Shown: positions 51,598 to 64,000 of the stretch, in pieces
Numbering within the stretch: the first letter of the stretch is position 1
Layout of the letters: the number at the start of each line of letters is the position of its first letter
Assembly: GCF_000150275.1 (NCBI RefSeq)
Contig: NW_002060952.1
Coordinates: forward strand, 1,292,452-1,356,451
Source of the DNA: Trichoplax adhaerens
Lineage: Eukaryota; Placozoa; Uniplacotomia; Trichoplacea; Trichoplacidae
Direction of reading: 5' to 3'
Length of the DNA: 64,000 nt
Notes under the pieces: generated by a model
Database searches by the model: none
The model's input: the letters and a program-made list of their open reading frames with translations, nothing else
What the model was told of the DNA's origin: nothing
Translations under genes and position numbers: made by a program

Positions 51598-54500
51598 GAT
51601 TGTCCAATTTGATTTATTTGACCTTGTAACTTAATAACTGTCCTTATAGTAACGAAAATATTCCAGGAAAAGCTTTCGTTCAAGGAATTTTGTCGATTGT
51701 CGAGATGGAATGAGGGCGATATTTTTGTTCAATGTTGTAACGTAAATCGTTGAACGTTTTCCACTAATACGGAATAAAGGCACGTTTAATATTTAATTCC
51801 AAATGGAGAACCAAATATCGGAAACTAATTTAAAGATACGAATTTGAGCGAAGTTGTATGTAAATAGACAGAAGGAGCAATACTTGTGAAAAACAGGGAT
51901 TTAATTAACAAAAAGAACTGGCTGATCAAGATGACTGCATTGGTGGATTATAGAATTAAATTCTTCAATCATTATTCAATATGAAAAGCAGTCGATTATA
52001 TGGCAATATATTTTAATAAGGAAGAGAAGCGATTAGTAATTCAAGAAGGCTTAAACAATTATTCTAATTGATCCTGTATTTCTTCTTGGTTGCTAACTTG
52101 GAACAGCTGCTATCTGTCATGAAATTGATTGAAAGGAGATTTTTTTAGTTTAGTTACTATGATATCGCACCATATATCAAAAGAATTGGTATTAGAAAAC
52201 CAGATAGTTGATTTTGGTGGAGTCTGTATCCATGTACACTTTTAGTTAACCAATATCGATGAGCCAATTGAAATTGTGGCAGATTTTCTTATGAAATGTC
52301 AGCAACTTGAATTATCAAGGCGACAATCGATAACGTTGAATTGTAGAGAGAATGTTCCAGTTATAATTGTTCTTGTCTTTATTTCGATTGAATACTATAT
52401 CCAAATTTATCTCTGCATCGTTATTGATCATCTGACATTGCCGAATGTTAACAATAAAAATCGTTGGATTTCTTCTAATTAAAAACTGAATTATAATTGC
52501 CGATAGCGAATCGGATAATCTTGATCAAAACATGAAACGAAGATATTAAAAACTAGGATAAATTTAGTCAACACTGTCATCGAATTGAAAATAACATACC
52601 CTAGCAATAGGATTACAACTTCTTGGACTAGTTTGTGCTAACCGATTGAAACAACGATAACTTATCAGAATAGGCAATTTATTACTAAATTAGTAAGATA
52701 TGGTTCGTTATGGTAACAAAAATAGCAGTTATTAGATTGAAGTAAAAACAATAATAAAAGATTTGTTCAACTATTTACGCTTTAAAAAATGATTATCGAC
52801 GTGCTGTTTGTTACAACAGTTGTCTAAAAAGCGTGTAGTTATTATTTCTTTCCTCTATTTTTCTACCTTTTTAACTTGCTGTCTTTGTATAGTTGATTAA
52901 TTGATAAAATCTTAAGGTAGTGTGGATGAAAACGGACTCTATTAATGATAATTCAATAGCTACTCCAGGTAAAAGGCATATCTACGTGCACAAAATGTCA
53001 ACCAGGCACACACTGCATAATGGATTAAATGTCGTGGACACTAATGTATCTATGTAATTATGAACTGGCTGTTCCGTGAATACAAAAATAGACTAATTCG
53101 CCGTTCTGACTTTAAAAACATAGCTCATAATGCAGACAATGTCGTATCCATTATTAGTATAGTAGTGTATTGTGTAGAAGAAGTAATATAACACATTACG
53201 CCAGTAGCTTAAAATTGTCCTTCCGATATAGTTGCAACTCATCAACTCTTAGTATTATTTATCCATAATCATTTTAATTTTACAATCGATGGTTTATGAT
53301 TGCAATTCTTCATTAATTGTCTCTTTCCAATTCTTTAGGCATATTGTTACGCTAATATGATATTAGCCTTATTGATGTAACTATAGCAACTAGGTTGCCA
53401 ATACAGTCCTGTATTGATTACAATAGTTGCATACCACATGAACTAATTAACTAAAGTACCTTCGTTGTGGCTTGTTGACATCGAGTAATTGTTATAGTAA
53501 TTAAATGTTTCACGATGCTTCTATGGGTTCTATGTTTAAGATAGATAAGTTTATACTTTGCTTAGATACAATAGACAATGTATAGATACGATAATTATTT
53601 ATAGGATTGAATAATCGATTAACTATTTGGGTAAAGTACAAAATCATTTCGTTTAGAGACGTCGGATGGCTTTTGATGCTAGTAAATGATGTCACTAAAG
53701 TAATAGTACGTATGTGTGCTAGAATACTGATTAGATTTTAGACAATTTATAATATTAGTCAGTATCGATTTAATTCGGCTATGCTGATAATTATTTTATC
53801 ATTTTGATATCGTGGAGAGGCTAAACAGCTTGATCCTATTTTATCACAACTTTCTTAGCATTTCAATTAGGGTCAATTTATAAAACCTATCGTTATAATT
53901 GCTTGACTATTTTGATTTGGGATTACTGTCATTTGCAACGATTCGATAGACTTTTAATTAAGGAAAGAAGAAGATCATGTAAATGATCCTAAACTATTGA
54001 TCTTACGTTTTAAATAATTTCCTATCGTTTCAGATAACATTGATTTAGTGGATTTGTCTTTTACAGTATTTTGATTGCCTTGATAAAGCATCACTAGAAT
54101 TGACGAGTACCCAAAATTTGGTGTACTTGATATTGAAATATGTGCTAGGCAACTGATGTTGGCGAGCGCCATCCTCATTTGCTTCGTAGCTGTAAATCAG
54201 CTACCATCAGTTTAATGAATGTATCTTACGGTCAATAAATAATAATGAGCTGATACAGCAACCCTATCAGTTAGTAGCCGAAATAATTTTATTGCATTGG
54301 ACATTGCAATAATCCTGCTCACTTGGCACTATTCAATATTTAAATCACATAAACAATTCTATACCTGCATAAACGGGTATATATATGAGATCGCATTACG
54401 GATTCTCGACCGATTTGAGATACTACGGTACCGTAGGTAATAGTATAACAAGTTCTGGTAAATAGATCAAATTGCTTACAACAGCAAAAGCAGCAAAATA

Positions 54501-56815
54501 CCTAGCGAATTAAGGACTGAGAACTAACTCTACAGAACTGGCATAACTGCTGAATACCAAACCTAATTTGTTTATAGCATAAAGATTGTGAACAAGGTTC
54601 TTAGATTTTTTCGTTTGAACTTATAGGGCTTACTATACGAAGAAAATTCTATGATTAGTATTACCTACTGTAAGCTGAAAACAACATATCTAAATTATCA
54701 AAAATATTACTTAATTATATCTGTACACCTACAGTATTCTGTCAACTGTCACAGGCTTGGTATTATTAAGTTCTATCTACAGTAATTTATTTCTGCACAT
54801 GTTGGCAACAATAACTTACTCATCAGCTTCACTACAGACATATTCTAATATGAATCAATAGATATAATAGTATGAAATTCTGTCCTATTCCCAGTAACTG
54901 TTTACACTAAATTGTAATATAGAACCGTCTTCGTGTCTATTATATCGATGATTCATATTGTTTTGATAATATCGACATAATAATTTATCTTTACTGTACA
55001 CTATTTGTATGCACGCGTGAAATCACTATCAGTAAGAAATGTTTGTTATCGTGGTGAGTTTAAACACACGGCTTAGTCACGCATAACCCTAACAACATTA
55101 GATACCTGGTCAGAGTATGGTATTTAGGCAGGCGACTAAACTTATTGCAAATTAATAATCTATCATACTGTAGTCGACAGGCTGCTCTGTACTTCTATGC
55201 GGCAGAAATTTTAGTTTTTTATACGCGTAAGATTTTTGTTCAGGATTCCGTATGGTTGAGATCACTGATGGTGTAGAAAATTATGCTAATAAAATAGTCT
55301 ACCATAACTTGCTAACAGCTGTTGTTGCATTGATATAATCATATAGACAGCGTAAATTGCGCATGTAATCTATCCAAATTTAGTAATTTTTACAATTTTG
55401 TCAATAGCAGGTGGACTGTCCGAATATACTGTATGTATCCGCGTATAGTATAGGAAATCGTGCGAAATGACTAGATTAAAAGTCCAAGTTAGTAAATTAG
55501 TAGGAGAGTACCTTGAAGACCTCAACATTATAAATTACAACTATAGGGTAACAAATACGCAATATGTAGATACTTTTATTCATTTTATATTTTTTATTAG
55601 AAACTAGTGACATTACAGTAGCTGCTATGGCGGCTCATTTACTATACTGTGCAATGCACTAATATCAGGTGTTCTACTGTAAATTGAGTGTGTAATAGAC
55701 GCAAATTGGGATCAATGAAATAGGAATATTTTCTAGTAGTCCATGGTAAGCGGTTGCAGCTGACCACAACAGAGCTTTGCCAGGCATGCGTCTGTAGAGC
55801 GGCTTCGCAAATATCTTAAGATTCATTAAGATTATAAGAGGCTAAAACTGAATCAATACAGTTATTCATTAGTTTGTATGGCCAGACAACTCTTATGCAT
55901 GTATGCAACGCAGTCTTTATTGCAGAACTTGACATGGCTTTTAAACGTCGGTCATTTGGTGGATGAACCAATTTACGTAATAAAGTGAAACTTGGATAAA
56001 GCTGCAGTTTTTGTTATTCGATCTTGCTACGAATCACACTACCGCTTTCTTATGTTAAAGTATTCCTAAATTGGTTAACATTTTAGTCATTTTTCACGTT
56101 GTGGAGAAGGAGATACCCGATGAAGGAGACCTTATGAGAGTTGGGACTGATTCATTTCTATGTTTTATCGCATGAAGTCGTACAAATTGTACTTACAGTA
56201 TCTGCTACCTGAGTAGGTTCACTTAATTTAACATTATGCTAAAACTTTGTAAATTGTGCGTATTAAGGGTAAGTTAACTTTTAGCTGGATCTCATCTAGA
56301 CAGTCAATACTACTGCGAACTTGTACATATTGTACAGGTTACCAATAGGCTCATCAGATATCCAATGTTGCATCAACACTACGGCTGAAATGGTTTATTT
56401 GGCTAGTTCATGTTTGATCTGTCATTTGATTCCGTAAATTGGTTATACATGTACAGCAAGATGCCATCTACCTTGCGCACCGAAAGCATTTGCTTTCCTA
56501 TTATAGTGTCTGAATTATTAAGTGTTTAGGTAAAAAGTTACTGAACCTCTGACAGGTCTATCAAATGGCAATACTATCTGTTAAATGAGCACATTATCGT
56601 AAACCGTCAGCAAAGCGACGGGAGTTTGCACTAGTATAATATAATTAATCAAGCAGAAATCAGTTACAGTATGAACTAGTAAATCACACGGATACCGGAC
56701 AACAAACTCTACTTATGGTATAATACTGTTGTAAACACTTCTATACTTCTATTCGTTATTATAATGTCCAGATTCTGTAATTAGCTTATTTTTCTAAATT
56801 AAGTAAGTAATATTA
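51598..56815. other. anonymous DNA, somewhat less AT-rich after 54300
   Basis: No gene is supported. Between 55670 and 56170 open stretches of 40-65 codons occur on both strands. On minus they are 56012-55818 and 55809-55673, the latter with a hydrophobic LLENIPISLIPICVYY segment. On plus they are 55837-55965 and about 56060-56175. Because both strands look equally open, I attribute this to base composition and do not call a gene. Confidence 0.35.
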
Positions 56816-57497
56816 TATATTGTCACAAACCAAGTTGCTGACAAAGATAGCGTCAAACAAATCTCTAAATTACGATAGTCTCCGGGATTCAATATCCCTT
56901 AACTATCTTACAAGAATTGAGACGCCATTGCTTCTACGTTAAAACAACTATAAAACTCTTCTTTTATTCAAGCATCTACCGAGCTTCAATATCCTTCGGC
57001 AGCAGCTATCATGTTTGAGCCATAACAGTTGACGAAATTTAGCTCATATTGGATAGCTAAATTAATACAGACATTATTCATAATTTTGGAGTTTTCCAGA
57101 ACAATTCTAGATAATTAGTCATAACCATTGACGAAATTTAGCTCATATTGGATAGCTAAATTAATACAGACATTATTCATAATCTTGGAGTTTTCCAGAA
57201 CGATTCTAGATAATTAGACTATAGTATGTCCACACACAGAATTATTGATAATATCATCTATCATTGAACATCTTCAGGCTATTGATGACAAGCGTTACAA
57301 GACATAACACTATCGTCAATGAATATTAGTTACGTTATGAGAACTCTTACTACAATACAGCATCATTTACTGTAACAAAAAAATAATAACTACTGTAGTT
57401 CTTCCAGTAAGTCATTATTAGTTATCTCCATATATAAATGTTAAAACACTAAATTTAGTCATTGACTCTTGGCGGTGGTTGGTATCGTGACATATAT
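56816..57497 (-). mobile_element. solo LTR, family B copy 2 (LTR 56821-57492) with TATAT duplication
   Basis: It is inverted relative to LTR B1. On the plus strand it begins TGTCACAAACC and ends GGTATCGTGACA, and perfect TATAT flanks it at 56816-56820 and 57493-57497. The first 180 bases follow the reverse complement of LTR B1 closely (shared CTCTAAATTAC, AGTCTCCGGGATTCA, TATCCCTTAACTA and ACGCC blocks), and the last 20 again match. It is 672 bp instead of 442. The extra length includes a 99-bp tandem duplication within U3. Confidence 0.8.
57021..57218. repeat. 99-bp tandem duplication inside LTR B2
   Basis: CATAAC(A/C)(G/A)TTGACGAAATTTAGC starts copies at 57021 and 57120. Both end GATTCTAGATAATTAG(T/A) or near it. 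The copies are nearly identical, so the duplication is younger than the split between the two family B LTRs. Confidence 0.88.
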
Positions 57498-58026
57498 TGA
57501 AATCCATTCTGTTTTACTAATCGTTGCTTGCAATCAGTTGTTTAATATCCTCCATATTCTTGAATTAATCCAAGTGATTCACAACAGTCACTACAGAAGC
57601 TATCCCTACTACAGTAGTGTAAGTAACTCATTTTCCGGTATTTTGGCTTGATTTGTGTACAATGTCTATCTGTCCGAGGTATTGTGGTCTAGAGTACAGT
57701 ACATACCCTTCACTACACAGTAGTATGTACTGTACACCATGTACGGTAGTGTGCCAATTCGCCTTGTTATTCAATTTGCAAAATGGTCAAAATATTCTCG
57801 GTTTGGTTTGGCTTTCCATTTTTCATTTTTTTTTCAATTTTAAAGTGTTGGTTTGAATTGAGGAAATGGTGAACGGTTTTCAACTTGTAGCAGACCGTGA
57901 AATGGGTGTACTTGTATACACGCATTTTGACTGTATTGGACTCATTTTACATTGGAAGACTCGCTGACCCAATCGCATCGAATAATAATATCCACTAGAT
58001 CAGACAGTTACAGCAATCGGCGGCAT

Positions 58027-58058
58027 TCAATAATAATAATAAATAATAATAATAATGA
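58027..58058. repeat. (AAT)n microsatellite
   Basis: Two runs of AAT repeats separated by one extra A. Confidence 0.85.
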
Positions 58059-58891
58059 TATTAGACATGGCCGCAACGTGATGGTTAGTACAATGTACAT
58101 GTTGTTCCAAAGGATTTCTTTATGGCCATATTGATGATCGAGTACTGCATTGTACAAGTAGACTACAGTCTTGTGATGATTTCAGCACTGTATAATAGGA
58201 CAGTACTGCAGGTCTAGCAGTGTATAACTGGCAGCAGCGGACTTGCCCCATTTAGAATACAGTTGGATGGACTGGCTGTCCGAAGAAAAGAAGTTTTTGT
58301 TTCATCGCTACTTTGCATTGATTAGAATGATTAATATTGGACTGCTTCAAGAATGACAATAATATCATTCTATATTATCATTGATCAATGCATAGTACAC
58401 CATCCAGGCCCCCTCCCCCTAAACCCCTTCTGTTTTTTTTCCTGTACAGGTTGTAGTACACGATTTGACGGTGTTCTTCTGATGACTAATCTTGAAGTAG
58501 TGCATCTTGGAACTGTCCAGCAGTAGGATAGGATGATACTATACATGGTGCGCTAGCCTACTGCATATTGAGAAATAGCTGCAAATCGACAACACATCAA
58601 ATGTTGGCATTCTCGAGTGGAGTTTGCTAATTGATTGACTGGTAAAGCATCTCCTTGTTTTTCCTAGAGTATAAGACGTGAACCAGAACGCCTGGCGTTG
58701 GTTGTGCATCAGAAAAGCTATTGTATCAGCCTATTAATTAATATTGAGTAGTAAGACAGTAGATTGAAAACAGAGGCGTTGACTAACTTCTTGACTGTTT
58801 ACTGAAGTGTTTACCTTAGTAGAGTTCCTATTCAAGTTGGGTACAGGCGATTTGGCTGCACAAGTTTTCGCCAAAGCTGAACCAAGTTACT

Positions 58892-59152
58892 CTAAAATTG
58901 AAATTGGAAACTTCTTCTCGTAAGTCTACTTTCTCCCATAATTTTCAATTGAATGGACACCATAATAGAATCCAGGCTAAATAGGCTGGAAAATACTACT
59001 TGTATTGTACCTTGATTCTCCTCATTTCCATGTAAATCAACTTGAATAACCATTTCACAAAGCGATCCAATGCTACCTTGTTTCTTCATCATCATGACGG
59101 CTACACAGTAGAAAGCAATCAATGTTGCCATCATGATGAACATCATCATCAA
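58892..59152 (-). CDS. hypothetical open frame, uncertain
   Basis: This is 86 codons from an ATG run at 59152. The start is Met/hydrophobic (an ATG repeat tract), then comes a mixed segment (GSIGSLCEMVIQVDLHGNEE and VVFSSLFSLDSIMVSIQ). Codon choice is balanced and the stop is a TAG at 58892-58894. The pattern F-x-x-L-F-x-L faintly recalls costars-type proteins, but too few positions agree to claim it. The opposite strand is also open. It may be an exon or chance. Confidence 0.18.
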   Translation of the reverse strand: MMMMFIMMATLIAFYCVAVMMMKKQGSIGSLCEMVIQVDLHGNEENQGTIQVVFSSLFSLDSIMVSIQLKIMGESRLTRRSFQFQF

Positions 59153-60519
59153 TCATTGATCATACTATCGTTGCTATCGTTGACGATGATCGGGTGTACA
59201 ATCTGCCTTAATGGACAAAGTATCGTATTGACAGTGATGATTATTTATTTTTTTTATTTGGTGTGGATGTGTGTGTCCAATCTACGCTTACGTGCGGCTA
59301 TTCTCTTAATTAATGTGTCTACGGTACAGCCATTTACAAATGATAAAAAAAGATCGCACACCCTTGTAAGTTAACCTCCATCTCTATTCTGGTATAGATA
59401 GACATCAGTATCTACTGTAACCACTATCGCAAACCGATTAGCAGTTTCAAGTGAAAAGATTCAACAATAGGTAAAGTTATGAACGGTGGATTTAAACTAA
59501 TCCGTCAAAGTATTCGCTTTGCAATCAGTTGGAAGGGATAATCAATGTTGATGAAATTGAATTTGAATCGATCGGCTAGGATATCAGTTGATTATAGGAG
59601 TTAAATCATCATGATCATTTTTAAATTTGATACCATAATGACTATCAAACTACTACTACTGCTATTAGGCTATCCTTGATAGCTTTTCATAGAGTACAAA
59701 TAGCAGGGACTTGACGGAATTAGTGATTTTCAGACTACATAATAAACTCTCCATTTTCACCGTTATAAGAGTACAATTATTCATGATACGTATAGGACTA
59801 CTGTAGACGTTCTTTAGCCTACAGTTGTGATATTATATCAAAATTTCGATGTAATAATAACGGATCAAATGATTGCGGTACAATCAACAATTTTAGACGT
59901 TCAAACATGATTCCAGTCAATTTTTAAAGTTGCTTTTTTATTCACTTTAAATTTCCCAGTGAATAAGAAGCAAATTGCAATACACTGGTAAAGCTAACTA
60001 TAAATCAATTGGAAACGTGACGTAAATGGATGGATGATTGCAGGCATGTCTTATGAAAAGCATCTCTTAATGAAAATCATGTTATATGTTCTTCCATTTA
60101 TTCAAAGTGATTGACTTTAAACCAAGAATTGAAAGTTTAACTACTTCATCGCTTTTATTATTATTAATAATCTAATCCACCTATAATGAATGTGTATGTA
60201 CTCCAGTTTTGGGAGTTTCTAGAGTTGACGAGACATTGTTACAGAATGGTTGCAGTCCACATTCATCATCAATATCATTGTGCACTGGCATGGATAGAGT
60301 GTACAGTAGACATGTCGATAGAAAGAGAGACAATCCAAACTAGGATCTGTGATTTGTGTGATCATTAGCAGCTCTGTTTACCTACTGGGCCAGCAACATT
60401 TTTACACTGTTGGTCTTGTCTAGCAACAACATCTTGAAGAATTCTTTGCTCATAGATTGTCTGTATGCTTGTACGTCTAGTGGGTCATCGTCCACTACTC
60501 CATCATGTCCATCATCTTC

Positions 60520-61016
60520 GATCCGAAAACTGTCCTATGTTGTACTCTATTTCCTTGCCTATCTTGTTAGAAAATAATATCGACGAGGAAAAATGATGCG
60601 TCCATGATAGGGCCTGGATAGGGTTACAAAATCTGTTGCATCTGTCGATTAAAAAATGCCTATTGGGATACTAGGAAATCTCCTCTGTTCGTCTTTAAAA
60701 CTGTCGTTTTCTGTACTCTCCTTCCTTACCTATTCAATTCGAAAATAATAAATGTCTACAAGGAAAAATGATGTGTCCATGATAGGGTAACAAAATCTGT
60801 TGCATTTGTTGATTAAAAAATGCCTACTGGGATACTAGGAAATCTCCTCTTTTCGTCTTTAAAACTGTCATATTCTGTACTCTCCTTCCTTGCCTATTTC
60901 AATTCGAAAATAATAAATATCTACAAGGAGAAACGATCCGTTCATGATAGGATAATAAAATCTGTTGCATCCGTAAATTAAAAGCGTCTACTGGAATACT
61001 AGGAAATCTCCTCTTA
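60520..61016. repeat. three tandem copies of a 164-171 bp unit
   Basis: GTACTCT followed by TTCCTTGCCTAT (or a close variant) anchors copies at 60542, 60713 and 60877. Each contains GAAAATAATA, ACRAGGA(A/G)AAA, CATGATAGG, AAAATCTGTTGCAT and GGAATACTAGGAAATCTCCTCT-like blocks. The copies are moderately diverged. Confidence 0.88.
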
Positions 61017-62415
61017 ATAGCGGATTGATGAGAAATTGGAGAGTGAATGAAGACTACCGGCACCGGCATTGGAACAGTGGGTGCCGATAATAATAATTAA
61101 TTAGAATCAATTCAATGGCGTACAGTATTATATTAACCTACTGTTCTATACACCGGATATCACTTCGATATCAATCATTTAGTGTCGGCGTATATATCCA
61201 TGCTAAAATGGTCGCTATAAAATAACTCATTACCGTTGAAGGATACTTCAAAGCTAAATGAAGCAGCAAAATCATAATAATTTCCGGATGCCTGCAGTAA
61301 CTATGACAATTGTGTAACATAGCTGAACGGAACAGCGTTGTAATGGCGCATCATCGTCGGCCGATATTGCATTCAACAGAATGGCTTAAAACTGCACAAT
61401 GATAGTGATATTGTCTTGCTCTTCTTTCATGGGGTATTAATTTAATGAAATCAGATAGTTTAGGAAGAAGGAGTGAATAATCCTTTTTTTTTTTTTTACA
61501 CTGACCGCTAGCGAATATCCATGTTATGAATGAATTTCCAATTACAAATGATTCTGCGATCAGACTCTATTTTCTTTAATGGGATGATGGTCTAAGAGTC
61601 AGCGTAGTTGCTCTTGTAGACACTCGTGCTCTAACGTTCCAAGATATTGTAAATGCACATACAACAATCTTATCCTTGGTAAAGATGGATTATAGTGAGT
61701 AAGATATGTTGCCTACTTCCATGTACTACTAGTATATAGTGGTTCGGATGTTGGATTTATACGCCATGAATGTAGAAAATGAATATTGATTCGTTATCGC
61801 TGTAATCATGCAACACTACACGATGACACGAACTATTGGACATAAAATCCTTGGTTTCTTTACTTTGATTGAATATCCTTCGACATGTACTAATCAATTT
61901 TAAATCTTTATCGATAACCACATAGCTAGGTAAATTGCCTCATGCTCTAATACTGTTTCACTTCATGACATCATTGCACGAATTTCACGGATTTCGTAAA
62001 CTTGTTCAACAAAAGATTAATTCAAGTTTTCACGCTAGGAATTGTTGTTCAATTCGCGTTGGAAATGGATTTCTATCTCGATGCATTCAAGTGGCTGCTA
62101 TAAAGTAGCTGAGTATCGAAATTTCATTAAGTGCGTTCTCCATAGGTCGGTGATTGTAGTGTTGAACATTAAAGTACTCATGGCATAGCATCATAAATGG
62201 CATTCGTGAATAGACTTGTTGCAAGTATTGATTTGCCTCAAGGGCTTTCCAAAGTCACGCTAAAACTTACCTAAAATGAACGCTAATTAATTATCATTCC
62301 ATACCTATTTGCTACTAGACAAGTCAAATTCTTATGTCTAAGTATAATGATTTATTCCTACCTAAGGGGAGCATGACAGGCGGTCAATATCGTATCATCA
62401 TACTACCTCTAGATG
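61017..62415. other. anonymous DNA
   Basis: No gene is seen. A T14 run lies at 61484-61497. Confidence 0.45.
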
Positions 62416-62692
62416 GGCTAATTTGGAGTTTTGACCCTAATTTAGACCATACACATCTTGTGCTATTCTATAGCGAACATTAAAGTTATTTATCCAAGGT
62501 AACAGCAGCACGAGAGTAAATCAACGACTAACAAAATTCAGACAGTAGCCTATATTGGCTAATTTGGAGTTTTGACCCTAATTTATACCATACACATTTT
62601 GTCCTTTTCCATAGTGGACATTAAAGTTATTTATCCAAGGTAACAGAAGTACGAGAGTAAATCAACGACTACTAAAATTTAGATAGTAGCAC
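62416..62692. repeat. 141-bp direct tandem duplication
   Basis: GGCTAATTTGGAGTTTTGAC starts copies at 62416 and 62557. Both run through TTAAAGTTATTTATCCAAGG and an ACGAGAGTAAATCAACGACT block to a TAGTAGC or CAGTAGC end. Divergence is a few percent. Confidence 0.88.
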
Positions 62693-64000
62693 TGCCTATA
62701 GAAATCGATCGGGTATCATTGGGAACATGCAAATAATGTGCAATTTGGTTGCCAAGATACTGCAACAAATGACAAGGAATTCATCATTTTTTTACAAGCT
62801 GTGGGTGGGTATTTGTTGAAGATAGTGTTAATTGGCAGCCCATGGACAGAATTCGGAATTATCCATTGATGAAAGTATCGATAATACAGACGTTAAATTG
62901 TCATGATCCATTCGGAAATTGAATCTTGAATAGTTTACGTTACACCTACAGAATCATAAATAATTCATTCATGATGTTCTTGTAATAGCTTGTCAGTCCT
63001 GCTTGAAATTAGTTTAAATCAGGCCCATAAATAGCCTTGTAATTGTGTCAAGTTTGGTTAAAAGAGGTGCTGTATGATAACGATTCCATTTACTATTAAA
63101 TTGAGTATTGATATGGAGGATAAATATGTATAGTAGCAGTTATATCACTTAGTTCACTAGCCAGTAATTTGTGTCTTGCATTAGAAATCTTTTGATACAC
63201 AAGGTAATGCTACGTTATAAAAATAAAAATTGACACGTTCAAGTTAGCGATTGCTACCTTGGCTGCCAATGAGCACTCTTTATGGGCCGTCTTTCACTTT
63301 TCTATCCATGATTTCAATAATAATAATAACAAGGGCTTATAATGAATGTGCTGAACAAGTACAGTATGGTTTATCGTACGATAAGCATGTTAAATAATTA
63401 ATTAGAAGATAATTTAACCCTCATATTCGATTTTAAATGTTATCATAAAGTATTTTTATTTTCATTCCCTTACTTTGCTTTACTTGGCTGATTTTTTTTG
63501 ACATAACTTGCTTGAAAAGTTTCTAATTACGATTAATTAGAAGTAGGGTTGATTTGTTATCAAGTTGTTGCAATCAGTAATAGTATCATTTGCATTGACA
63601 ACCAATTAACGTTATTGCATATCTATAGGGCCACAAGAATAATGCATTACCGTTGTTGTCATTTATACTTTACTTGTAGAAAAAAGATCGATATTATCTG
63701 TAGAAAAGGATTTCTACTTTGCTTAAAGATAAAAAAGGCCGTTGGTATCTGTAGAAAGTCATTTTTTCTATTTTGTCCATTCATTTCTCATAGTAAAATA
63801 AAGCAAAATGTCGATACGGGACAAACTAGCAATTGTAGAGAAAGCTGAAATACATCACGTACTACTGCTGACTTCCAATGGACTGTTTGCCTTTTTTGTA
63901 GTCTCCTACAGTACTACTGTCTCTTTTTTTTCGTGATGCTACTAAATATGTCAATTAGCTTGTTTGTCTGCGATAGTTGGTAACTACTGCATGTCAATGA
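62693..64000. other. anonymous DNA to the window end
   Basis: The 99-codon plus frame at 63549-63848 has a non-ATG start, is Cys/Ile/Lys-rich and carries a short internal reiteration (ATCTGTAGAAA three times). No domain is recognised and I leave it uncalled. Confidence 0.4.

Larger units (their letters stand above)
57498..60519. other. anonymous DNA with simple repeats and one weak minus-strand frame
   Basis: It contains (AAT)n at 58027-58058, a second TACAGTA/TACTGTA cluster at 57690-57755 and a C-rich run at 58408-58427. The frames at 59042-59374 (+) and 58892-59152 (-) overlap on opposite strands across a CAT/ATG-rich tract. See the separate entry for the minus frame. Confidence 0.4.

Noticed and set aside
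55673-56175. Overlapping open stretches on both strands that look protein-like
   Set aside because: Both strands give equally plausible peptides, which points to locally lower AT content. No start, splice chain or family could be fixed.
59042-59374. 110-codon plus frame with His-rich start
   Set aside because: It has a non-ATG start, the His run comes from a CAT-rich simple tract, there is no domain, and it overlaps an equally open minus frame.

Overview
The window reads as nuclear DNA of an early-branching animal. It is AT-rich, almost free of long open frames, and carries a spliced PRD-class homeobox gene of the Pitx family with a short (327 bp) intron. A placozoan such as Trichoplax would fit the base composition, short introns and gene repertoire. 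That species guess is an inference, because nothing here identifies the species directly.

Only one gene can be read completely. It is Pitx at 36819-37787 (+), two coding exons and 213 residues, with a K50 homeodomain, an alanine run and a C-terminal OAR motif. Three other coding pieces can be supported in part, all on the minus strand. The first is a terminal exon at 45279-45857 encoding a divergent cyclic-nucleotide-binding domain most like the B domain of the PKA regulatory subunit. The second is an ATG-to-donor first exon at 3363-3555 encoding an SLC6-like first membrane helix. The third is another ATG-to-donor first exon at 51499-51597 of unknown identity. No partner exons could be joined to any of these three with confidence.

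Most of the resolvable structure is repetitive. There are four solo LTRs of two families. Family A lies at 7417-7968 (+) and 43394-43943 (-). Family B lies at 40857-41298 (+) and 56821-57492 (-). Three of the four have perfect 5-bp target-site duplications. A further family B-like end starts at 16173. Several short tandem arrays are present: about 4 x 261 bp at 5541-6580, 2 x 89 bp split by an LTR at 7365-8099, 3 x 120-136 bp at 8272-8620, 2 x 114 bp at 39737-39963, 2 x 99 bp at 57021-57218, 3 x 165-170 bp at 60520-61016 and 2 x 141 bp at 62416-62692. A 113-base run of N lies at 47829-47941.

Layout: 1-5100 holds the SLC6-like exon in otherwise anonymous DNA. 5100-10470 is a repeat-dense block (poly-G hairpin, satellite, solo LTR, hairpins). 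10471-36810 is about 26 kb with no gene I can support. 36811-38000 is Pitx. 38000-45200 is repeat-containing DNA with three LTR-related features and one weak coding candidate. 45200-46300 is the PKA-R-like gene end. 46300-64000 is mainly anonymous DNA with the gap, the small first exon, an LTR and tandem repeats. I see no operon-like or defence-like system. The points most worth following are the inverted near-identical LTR pair that brackets Pitx, the degenerate cAMP-pocket protein and the SLC6-like exon with altered signature residues.
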